From positions 1 through 11,663 of the forward strand of contig DATDRS010000218.1 in NCBI GenBank assembly GCA_035291605.1: DNA of 11,663 nt, given 5' to 3'. The notes beneath the pieces are model-generated. The model was given only the letters and a program-made list of their open reading frames with translations, was not told where the DNA came from and did not search any database. The DNA is from DATDRS01 sp035291605 (GTDB lineage: Bacteria > Chloroflexota > Anaerolineae > Anaerolineales > UBA6663). Positions 5,672-11,663 of this stretch are shown one piece after another; within the stretch, counting starts at the first letter, position 1; each line of letters starts with the position of its first letter. The translations under genes were made by a program, and so were the position numbers.

Positions 5672-8600
5672 TTATCGCCTACGGCGGCGGCGCTTGCCTC
5701 CACCTTCTCTCCCACCCGCCTGGGCGTGCTCAATCGGCGCGGGGGCGCCAGCCCGGCCGCCGTTCGCGCCGCGATCCGCAGGTTTGCCCGAAGCCGGTTG
5801 AGCCGCCCCCCGGGCGGGGGCCGGCGCGGACGCCTCCATCCTCGGGCGGAATGTGAACGCCCGCGAGACGACGCCCGCCCGCATATTCACCAGCAATTCC
5901 TGGAACATCTCCGAGGCCCGGCCCTTGTAAGCCACGAGCGGGTCGCGCTGCGCGTAGGCCTCCAGGCCGATCGAAGTGCGCAGGGCCTCCACAGAAGTCA
6001 GGTACTCTACCCACAACTGGCTGATGACTGCGAGCATGAGCTGGCGCAAAACGGGTGTGAACGCCTGCCGCCCCAGTTCCATTTGCGCGGCTTCGCCCAT
6101 CTCGCCCACAGTTGGCGCGGCGGCCTCCGGGTTCAGCGCCAGCAGCCGGGCGCGCGCCCCGTCGGGCAGGTCTGCAATCTTCGTGCCGGCCAGGCGGCGG
6201 AACTCGGCCTCACCCCACAGGCGCGTCAAGGCGTCGAGCGCGCCGCGCAGGTGCGCTAATATTTCCTGCTTGAGTTCAGCCGCGTCCCAGTCCTCGATCA
6301 TCTCGGCGGCGGTGTAGAAGTAGTTAAGCCGCTGGGTGCGCAAGGCGACTTTGCGGTGCGTGCGCGCGTCGAAGGCCGTGACGGTGCCGTAGGCCATGTT
6401 GACCAGCGTGCGGATCTGCTGTCCGGGAGTCGGGTCGGCCGGGAAGTCCCTCAACTCGCGCTCGATCTCCGCGAGGCTGCGCTCGGCTTTGGCCTTGTGC
6501 GTCTTCTCGGCCGCCTCGATCAACTGCTGGCGGATGCCATCCCAATTGTCGTCGCTCCGAAACTCGTTCTTCAACCCGAGCGAGGCGCCCACCCGCCGCT
6601 CAATCGCGCCGATCAACCCCGCACGCACGCGGGCCGACACCGCGGCCTCGGCCAGTCCCGGCAGCTGCCTGCGCTTGAACTGGTCGAGGTTGAACTCGCG
6701 CGTCTCCGCTGGCGAAGGCTGGAAGTTGGCGAGGCCCAGCGCCTCGCCCACCGCCTTGTACGCCGTGCGCGCCTCCACCGGCTTACCCGTCTCGTCGGCC
6801 TCGTTCTCCAGCACTTCGAGCGCAAGCTCGGCGGCGGTCTTCTTTTCCTTGATTTGAGATTCGAGCCGCTCCTCCGTCCGCTCCACCTGCTCCTCGACGG
6901 CGGTCAGCAAATGCCCGCGCTCCGACTCGAGCGAGGTCCGCGCCAGCTCCAGCAGGCTCGTCCTGAGCGAAGGCGAAGGGCTCGCCCTGAGCGAAGTCGC
7001 AGGGCCTGTCCTGAGCGAAGTCGAAGGAGCGCCAGACTGGTCCGTTTCCTCCTCGAGACTCTTCAGGAGGATCTTCATTAAGAAGGAGGGGTAAAACTCG
7101 TCCGGCCTGTCCTGCCCCACAGGGGTGCTTTGCGAAGCGGAGCCGAAGGGCTTGTCCTGAGCGGAGCCGAAGGACCCCACCGGGAGGGCCGGCTGCGTCT
7201 CCTCCAGCCACGCCAGCAGTTTCCAGCGGCCATCCTCCTCGTCGGCGGCGGCGAGGTCCACGCGGCGGTTCACTTCCGCCGTGACCATCTCCAAGAAATC
7301 GTCGGTCAGGTCTTCCTTGACGAAGATGCGGTCGCGCTCGGCGTAGATGCGGTTGCGCTGCGAATTGAGGACGTCGTCGTATTCAAGCAGGTGCTTGCGC
7401 GTGTCGAAGTTGTAGCCCTCGACGCGCGTCTGCGACTGCTCGATGGTCTTGTTGACCAGCCCGGCCTGGATAGGCACGGTGTCGTCAATCTTCAACCGCT
7501 GCATCAGGTCGGAGACGCCTTGCCCGCCGAAGCGGCGCATCAGCTCGTCTTCGAGCGAGAGGTAGAACTGCGAGGAGCCGGGGTCGCCCTGCCGCGCCGC
7601 GCGTCCGCGCAACTGGTTGTCAATGCGCCGCGCCTCGTGCCGCTCCGAGCCGACGACGTGCAGGCCGCCCAACTGCTTGACCTTCGCGGCGTCCTCCATC
7701 ATCTGTAGGAACAGGCGGCACTCGGCGTCGTAGATGCCCCACTCGCTTTCAGGGAGCCTGAGCAGTTCGGCCTTGCGCTGCTCGTGAGTGAAATCGTAGG
7801 GGTCGGCGTGGCCGGCCTTGCGCAGCACGCGGTTGACGACGGCGAGCACTTCCTCGGCCATCTCGCCGCCGAGCTTGATGTCTACGCCGCGCCCGGCCAT
7901 GTTGGTGGCGATGGTCACTGCGCCGAGCGCGCCCGCGCCCGCGATGATCTGCGACTCCTCGTCGTGCTTCTTGGCGTTGAGGACGTTGTGCTTGACGCCC
8001 GCCTGCAAAGCCCTCACCAGGTTGGGCCGGGCTTCATCCGGCAAGCCGAGCGGCCTCGCCAGCCGGGCGATGTTCTCGTCGCCGTAGGGGTTCGACGACA
8101 ACTCCAGCTCCTTCAACTGCTTCGCCAGGTCCTGCCGATTGAGCGAGGCCAGCGGCGCGTCCAGCGGCTTGAGCGCCGGGACGATCATGCCGTCTTCTTC
8201 TTTGTCGTTCTTCTCGAACCACGCCTCGCGGATGAGCAAGACCTGCGCCAGGCGCTGCAGGGCGTCGGGGCGCAGGCGCTCGGAGACGTGCTCGGAAAGC
8301 TCCACCGAGGTCGTGCCCACCAGCAGCGGCTGGCCGACCAGATGGCGGCGGAGAATCTCGACCGTGATCGAGCGCAGCTTCGCTTCCTCGGTGCGGTAGA
8401 CTACGTCGGGGTAGTCCTTGCGCCGCCAGAGCGCCGGGTTCTTTTCGGGGTCGTCGCTGCGGGCAAAGTAGGTGAACCGCTGTCCGTCTTCCCGGTATTC
8501 GACTTCCACCAGGCCGGACTCGGGCCGGGTGGCCTGGTATTCGAGGTTGGTCGGGATGGCGACCACGCCCAGTTTGTAAATCTTGTCGAACTCTTCGGCT

Positions 8601-9874
8601 TCGGTGAGCGCGGTGCCGCTCATGCCGGCCAGTTTGGCGTACAGGCGAAAGTAGTTTTGCAAGGTGATGGTCGCGTAGGTGACGCTCTCGGCCTGAACCG
8701 GGACGCCCTCTTTGGCCTCGACGGCCTGGTGCAGCCCGTCCGACCAGCGCCGGCCGATCATCTTGCGCCCGGTGAACTCGTCCACGATGACGACCTTGCC
8801 GCCCTCGACCAGATAATCCTTGTTCCGCTTGAAGAGGAACTCGGCGCGCATGGCCTGTTCGATGTGACCGAGCAGGCGCGCCTGCTCCGGGGTCAACTCC
8901 TCCGGGCGGTCGGGGTCGCGCAGCGGCTGACCCAGCAATTTCTCCAGATGCGCCTCCCCCACTTCGGTCAGCGAAATCGAGCGTTCCCGTTCCCCAATCT
9001 CAAAATCGTCAGGCTTCAACTGCCGCGCGATTTTCGCAATCTGATAGTAGAGCGTGGAGTCTTCCTGCGCCGGACCGGAGATGATCAGCGGGGTGCGGGC
9101 CTCGTCAATGAGGATGTTGTCCACCTCGTCCACGATGGCGTAATAGCGCTCGCGTTGGACTCGCGCGTCGAGCGTCAGCGCCATGTTGTCGCGCAGATAG
9201 TCGAAGCCGAACTCGTGGTTCGTGCCGTAGACGATGTCGGCGCGGTAGGCCTCCTGCCGGTCCACGAGCCGCAGGTGGCGCTGGTCTTCCTGGTTAGCCT
9301 CGCGCGCGAAGTCCACGAGGAACGCTTTGCGCCCGTTCTCGGTGCGCGCGGCCTCCTGCAGCGCGCCCACCGAGAGGCCGAGCAGGTGATAGATGGGGGC
9401 CATCCAGCGCGCGTCGCGCCGGGCGAGGTAATCGTTGACGGTCACGACATGCACGCCGCGCCCGAGCAGGGCGTTCAGATAGGTGGGGAGCGTGGCGACG
9501 AGCGTCTTGCCTTCGCCCGTGCGCATCTCGGCGATCTTGCCCTGGTGGAGCACGATGCCGCCGATGAGCTGCACGTCATAGTGCCGCTGGCCGATGGCGC
9601 GCATGGCGGCCTCGCGCACGGCGGCGAAGGCCTCGGGCAAAATCTCGTCCAGCACGGCCTGCTGGACCGCGTGCAGCTCTTTAGAGTCTGTGAGGCCGCG
9701 CGTTTCGTCGGCGATGCGCGCCTTGAGCGCGTCGGTCTTGGCCCACAGTTCGGCGTCGGTCAGCGCGCGGAACTGCGGCTCGAGCGCGTTAATCTGGGCG
9801 ACGACTTCGGAATGCTTCTGGATTTCCTTTTTGTTCGGGTCGCCCGCGATGGCTTTGACGAGGTTGCGGAACAT
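5672..9874 (-). CDS. secA: Protein translocase ATPase SecA, unusually long
   Basis: SecA is the cytoplasmic and membrane-peripheral ATPase that drives unfolded preproteins through SecYEG. The 1400-residue product shows the family in order: MRTGEGKT Walker A (117-124), TVNDYLARRD (145-154), YGTNHEFGFDYLRDNM (216-231), DEVD Walker B (249-252) with ILIDEARTPLIISG, IVDEFTGRKMIGRRWSDG (363-380), the NBD2 segment GTTSVELSEHVSERL (520-534), HNVLNAKKH (629-637), TNMAGRGVDIKLGG (657-670), SERHEARRIDNQLRGRAARQGDPGS (743-767) and the distal helical scaffold IGLEAYAQRDPLV (about 1302-1314). Usual length is roughly 800-950. The excess lies in an NBD2 insertion (about 540-625) and in residues 850-1270, which include repeat-derived stretches at 900-925 and 950-975. 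The Cys-rich zinc tail is absent; the protein ends in a Pro/Ala/Gly-rich tail and six Arg. The ATG at 9874 gives the classical MFRNLVKAI N-terminus and has GGAAGG 11 bases upstream; the open frame up to 10021 is not family-like. Confidence 0.97.
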   Translation of the reverse strand: MFRNLVKAIAGDPNKKEIQKHSEVVAQINALEPQFRALTDAELWAKTDALKARIADETRGLTDSKELHAVQQAVLDEILPEAFAAVREAAMRAIGQRHYDVQLIGGIVLHQGKIAEMRTGEGKTLVATLPTYLNALLGRGVHVVTVNDYLARRDARWMAPIYHLLGLSVGALQEAARTENGRKAFLVDFAREANQEDQRHLRLVDRQEAYRADIVYGTNHEFGFDYLRDNMALTLDARVQRERYYAIVDEVDNILIDEARTPLIISGPAQEDSTLYYQIAKIARQLKPDDFEIGERERSISLTEVGEAHLEKLLGQPLRDPDRPEELTPEQARLLGHIEQAMRAEFLFKRNKDYLVEGGKVVIVDEFTGRKMIGRRWSDGLHQAVEAKEGVPVQAESVTYATITLQNYFRLYAKLAGMSGTALTEAEEFDKIYKLGVVAIPTNLEYQATRPESGLVEVEYREDGQRFTYFARSDDPEKNPALWRRKDYPDVVYRTEEAKLRSITVEILRRHLVGQPLLVGTTSVELSEHVSERLRPDALQRLAQVLLIREAWFEKNDKEEDGMIVPALKPLDAPLASLNRQDLAKQLKELELSSNPYGDENIARLARPLGLPDEARPNLVRALQAGVKHNVLNAKKHDEESQIIAGAGALGAVTIATNMAGRGVDIKLGGEMAEEVLAVVNRVLRKAGHADPYDFTHEQRKAELLRLPESEWGIYDAECRLFLQMMEDAAKVKQLGGLHVVGSERHEARRIDNQLRGRAARQGDPGSSQFYLSLEDELMRRFGGQGVSDLMQRLKIDDTVPIQAGLVNKTIEQSQTRVEGYNFDTRKHLLEYDDVLNSQRNRIYAERDRIFVKEDLTDDFLEMVTAEVNRRVDLAAADEEDGRWKLLAWLEETQPALPVGSFGSAQDKPFGSASQSTPVGQDRPDEFYPSFLMKILLKSLEEETDQSGAPSTSLRTGPATSLRASPSPSLRTSLLELARTSLESERGHLLTAVEEQVERTEERLESQIKEKKTAAELALEVLENEADETGKPVEARTAYKAVGEALGLANFQPSPAETREFNLDQFKRRQLPGLAEAAVSARVRAGLIGAIERRVGASLGLKNEFRSDDNWDGIRQQLIEAAEKTHKAKAERSLAEIERELRDFPADPTPGQQIRTLVNMAYGTVTAFDARTHRKVALRTQRLNYFYTAAEMIEDWDAAELKQEILAHLRGALDALTRLWGEAEFRRLAGTKIADLPDGARARLLALNPEAAAPTVGEMGEAAQMELGRQAFTPVLRQLMLAVISQLWVEYLTSVEALRTSIGLEAYAQRDPLVAYKGRASEMFQELLVNMRAGVVSRAFTFRPRMEASAPAPARGAAQPASGKPADRGANGGRAGAPAPIEHAQAGGREGGGKRRRRRR
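6960..7031. repeat. Three 24-base tandem repeats inside secA (REP-like family), cluster 1
   Basis: Units start at 6960, 6984 and 7008 and share the minus-strand core CCTTCGACTTCGCTCAGGAC with a few substitutions. They are exactly 24 bases apart, so each adds eight residues without breaking the frame. They encode three copies of Pro-Ser/Ala-x-Ser-Leu-Arg-x-x (about SecA residues 950-973). I remember this core as a dispersed intergenic repeat in several bacterial groups. Confidence 0.85.
7130..7174. repeat. Two diverged 24-base repeats inside secA, cluster 2
   Basis: Copies at about 7130-7150 (partial) and 7154-7174 share GCGGAGCCGAAGG (7137-7149 and 7161-7173) exactly 24 bases apart. The second also keeps GTCCTGAGCGGAGCC. 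They are variants of the cluster-1 unit but are read one phase apart, giving Phe-Gly-Ser-Ala repeats (about SecA residues 902-913). Non-repeat coding sequence separates the two clusters. Confidence 0.75.
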
Positions 9875-9885
9875 TGGGTGCTCTA

Positions 9886-9911
9886 CCTTCCTGTGAGGGA
9901 GGATTATAACA
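9886..9911 (-). promoter_or_regulatory. secA promoter (extended -10) and ribosome-binding site
   Basis: On the minus strand TG-T-TATAAT (9911-9903) is a perfect extended -10 element, which can work without a strong -35; none is visible at the right distance. RNA would start near 9896 and carry GGAAGG (9891-9886), 11 bases before the ATG at 9874. This supports 9874 as the true secA start, because the upstream frame would overlap the promoter. Confidence 0.65.
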
Positions 9912-10029
9912 CTTCGGCCTATGTTTTTTGGAGTCCACGAACAATCGAAAGGAGAAAATTTGTATTTGCCTAAAAGTTGCTTAGCCGCTGATAAATAAAA
10001 AAGTACTGTGCGCACAATCACGAGCGGAT

Positions 10030-10060
10030 AAAAACGCCGGAGGTTGCGGAGGCCTCCGGC
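10030..10060 (-). terminator. Rho-independent terminator after the M29-like gene
   Basis: Minus-strand RNA gives GCCGGAGG (10060-10053), a 9-base loop, CCTCCGGC (10043-10036), then G and five T (10034-10030). It lies about 43 bases after the stop of the M29-like gene and upstream of the secA promoter, so it should separate the two transcripts. Confidence 0.85.
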
Positions 10061-10102
10061 ATTCCTTCATTAACATTAACATGCGATGAGTTGGCGCAGC
10101 AG

Positions 10103-11197
10103 CTATGCCACCAGTTTCCCCTCCGCCACCAGTTTCTTCCCGTCCACTTCCAGCGTCGCGCCCAAGAGCGCGGAGGTGAAGCCGAAGCCGGTCGCGTTCT
10201 CGCCGCCCAGGCCTCGGTTCTCGCCGAGGCCGACGATCACCGCGCCGCGCACGAGATGATCGGCCAGCCCCGGCACGATCGAGCGGGCCTTGGGGTTCAG
10301 TCCAATCCCGACGCGGCCAATGCGCAGGGGCGTGCTCGCCTTCGCGCCGACGATGAAGTCGTTGAACACCGTCCCGTTTTCGTAAGCGTGGGACTCGATC
10401 AGTTCGCCCTGCTTGAACTCCCAATCCAGTTCCTTGACGACCTTGCCCCACAGCGGCACGGAGGGGAACAGGATCATCCCGTGCGCGCTCGTCTCACGCG
10501 GCGCGATTTGCACTGTCCCGCTTGGCAGGCCCGTCCATACATTTCCGCGCGCGATATCCTCGTCGTCAATCACGCCGTCGTCCACGTGCGCCGCTCGCGC
10601 CAGGCATTCCACCGTCAGGTTCGTGCCATTGGGATGTGTGATGTGGACGGTGCGCGCCCCGCTGAGCCGCTCGGCGACCTGACGCCCCTCCTCAGCCATC
10701 TGCTCGAGGTCGGCGCTCAGCGCGGCGTTATGCGCGTCCAGCCACTCCTCGTAATCCGCGTGATATTTGTGCGCGCGCTCCGGGGTGACGTAGCCCACCT
10801 GCAATGAAGCGCCGCGCACCTTGCGCGCGACGGCTTTGGCGATGAGCGGCTGGAGGGACTCCTGGAAGGCCGCGCCTTTGCCCGCCGCGCCCAACTCGAA
10901 GATGCGCGGGTTCTCCGGCCCGCCCAGGTCAACCACTGCCGACACGGAATCGTAGGCCGCAAGCAGAGGCCGCGGCGTCTTGCGGAGCGTGTGCTCGCCG
11001 ATCTCGGCGATGGCGGCGCGATAGAGGTGATCGGTGAAGAGGGAGATGAGGGGGACGGCGTCGGCGCGGAGGCATTCGAGGGCCAGCGCCTCCGCGAAGG
11101 GGATGGTGTGCTGCCAGGTATAGATCAGCACCTGATCGTCCGGGCCAATCCGCAAACTGGTCTGGATGACTCTTTGAGCTAAATGTTGTGGGTCCAT
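10103..11197 (-). CDS. M29 (aminopeptidase T/AmpS)-like protein with altered metal site
   Basis: The 364-residue product has the family layout: N-terminal MDPQHLAQRVIQTSLRIGPD with a VLIYTW strand, a middle region around GPENPRIFELG, HITHPNGTNLTVE (185-197), then the C-terminal domain with GNVWTGLPSGTVQIAPRETS (218-237), IGRVGIGLNPKA (293-304) and VGLGENRGLGGENATGFGF (322-340). M29 enzymes are metal-dependent exopeptidases with a two-metal site. By eye only Glu235 (APRETS) of the known ligands is kept. The second Glu (normally GELGIGTNP) is Arg295, the His of the HIALG strand is Ile321, and the final His-x-Asp is Gly339 and Thr341. It may therefore be inactive, use another metal arrangement or have a different reaction, as in the related dioxygenase NicX. 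The ATG at 11197 has AAAGGAGG four bases upstream and a family-like N-terminus; the open frame to 11371 does not look coding. A good terminator follows. Confidence 0.85.
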   Translation of the reverse strand: MDPQHLAQRVIQTSLRIGPDDQVLIYTWQHTIPFAEALALECLRADAVPLISLFTDHLYRAAIAEIGEHTLRKTPRPLLAAYDSVSAVVDLGGPENPRIFELGAAGKGAAFQESLQPLIAKAVARKVRGASLQVGYVTPERAHKYHADYEEWLDAHNAALSADLEQMAEEGRQVAERLSGARTVHITHPNGTNLTVECLARAAHVDDGVIDDEDIARGNVWTGLPSGTVQIAPRETSAHGMILFPSVPLWGKVVKELDWEFKQGELIESHAYENGTVFNDFIVGAKASTPLRIGRVGIGLNPKARSIVPGLADHLVRGAVIVGLGENRGLGGENATGFGFTSALLGATLEVDGKKLVAEGKLVA

Positions 11198-11414
11198 AGC
11201 GCCTCCTTTCACGGCGCGTCGGCTTGCCGGGCTGTCCTTCCCCGCGCCCCGGCCAGGCGCGTGCAGCGGCTCACTCTCGCCAGCCGCCGGATGGCCGGGA
11301 GGACTCCCGAACCAAAGCATCCGTTCGCGGACGTAGTTCTCAGCCACAACCTGGGATAAGTTTCGGCGCACCTCCTTTCCTTGATCTCTTCCTCTTTAAT
11401 CTTTACTTCTTTAT
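11198..11414 (-). promoter_or_regulatory. Upstream region of the M29-like gene with two Shine-Dalgarno-like copies
   Basis: The 217-base gap holds AAAGGAGG just before the start at 11197 (11209-11202), and a second copy at 11378-11371 in a near-identical 12-base context (11368-11379 versus 11199-11210, one mismatch). No ATG, GTG or TTG lies at normal spacing after the second copy. Upstream of it the minus strand is purine- and A-rich (about 11372-11425), where a promoter could lie, but I see no clear -35/-10 pair. The rest is GC-rich with several short inverted segments. Confidence 0.4.
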
Positions 11415-11663
11415 CTATCTGCCTCTAATCTTCGTCTCCGGCGGGGCGAGCAGGCCGGCCACCAGGCCGCCGATCAACCCCAGGCTCGCGCCAACTGCCC
11501 AGCCCCAGAGCACATTGGGCGGGGGATGAATGGCGTAGTCAATCCCGCCTCCCAAGGCGATCCCCAATAACATGCCCGTGATCATCCCCCCTATCCCGTT
11601 TGAAAATACGCCCATGATCCCGCTGACGATGACCCCGACGGTCAGCGCAAAGCCGATCCCGGC
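11415..11663 (-). CDS. Gly-rich membrane protein, 5' end outside the window
   Basis: The last 82 codons of a gene that continues past the window edge. An ATG at 11615 is available, but the frame stays open and equally hydrophobic and Gly-rich to the edge (ALTVGVIVSGIMGVFSNG), so the true start is probably further upstream. Two hydrophobic spans are visible: one around the ATG extending through MITGMLLGIALGGG, and one at WAVGASLGLIGGLVAGLLA. They are separated by a short loop with HPPP and followed by a basic cytosolic-type end (PETKIRGR). Small-xxx-small spacing suggests glycine-zipper packing, as in small membrane proteins of unknown role. I assign no function. Confidence 0.7.
   Translation of the reverse strand, partial: AGIGFALTVGVIVSGIMGVFSNGIGGMITGMLLGIALGGGIDYAIHPPPNVLWGWAVGASLGLIGGLVAGLLAPPETKIRGR

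Noticed and set aside
6960..7174. CRISPR-like array inside secA
   Set aside because: The units are contiguous 24-base tandem repeats with no unique spacers and lie within an open coding frame.
7784..9973. Very long plus-strand open frame (729 codons) opposite secA
   Set aside because: It is exactly antisense to conserved SecA motifs; long antisense frames are common in GC-rich genes. Its composition looks like an antisense shadow.
10007..10016. Perfect palindrome TGTGCGCACA upstream of secA
   Set aside because: A single 10-base palindrome more than 90 bases above the secA promoter, with no second copy; chance cannot be excluded.
9875..10021. N-terminal extension of SecA by 49 residues
   Set aside because: The extension contains the extended -10 promoter and ribosome-binding site and is not SecA-like; the canonical N-terminus begins at 9874.
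11198..11371. N-terminal extension of the M29-like protein from a GTG at 11371
   Set aside because: A strong ribosome-binding site directly precedes the ATG at 11197, and the extra 58 residues look non-coding.
11198..11400. T-box or other riboswitch leader before the M29-like gene
   Set aside because: I could not find the conserved T-box sequence or any other riboswitch core, and no terminator with a T-run precedes the start.

Overview
The window is GC-rich bacterial chromosomal DNA with an AT-richer patch at its left edge (about 1-410). The best taxonomic guess is Chloroflexota, probably an Anaerolineae-like lineage. This rests on the NBD2 and C-terminal architecture of SecA, on the small duplicated-domain protein behind mutM, and on short dispersed repeats of a kind I associate with that phylum. 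It is inference from remembered family features, not a database result.

Layout from left to right. 1-319 (minus) is the 3' part of a gene for an Nmad2-type protein (nucleotide modification associated domain). It lacks a recognisable start and runs off the window, and it is probably decayed or horizontally acquired. 412-1659 (minus) encodes two tandem carbohydrate-binding-like beta-sandwich modules. It diverges from mutM (1746-2576, plus; formamidopyrimidine-DNA glycosylase) across a short intergenic region with a symmetric pair of TATAAT boxes. mutM is followed closely by a membrane-anchored protein of unknown function (2598-3446, plus). A converging minus-strand set follows: an MBL-fold hydrolase (3503-4348), an adenosine-deaminase-family enzyme (4414-5475), a very long SecA (5672-9874), an M29-aminopeptidase-like protein (10103-11197) and the 3' part of a Gly-rich membrane protein (11415 to the window end).

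How the genes relate. mutM and its neighbour look like one transcription unit (21-base gap). The minus-strand genes are housekeeping or peripheral metabolic functions separated by 60-230 bases. Hairpins or repeats lie between several of them, and secA has its own extended -10 promoter, so they are probably mostly separate transcripts. Several starts were corrected from longer open frames using ribosome-binding sites and family N-termini: mutM at 1746, secA at 9874, the M29 protein at 11197 and the carbohydrate-binding protein at 1659.

The points most worth a second look are: the Nmad2 remnant; 24-base tandem repeat clusters inside secA that are read in two different frames; an M29 homologue that by eye has lost most of the metal ligands; and possible leaderless transcription of mutM and the deaminase. 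I see no complete mobile element, CRISPR array, rRNA or tRNA.
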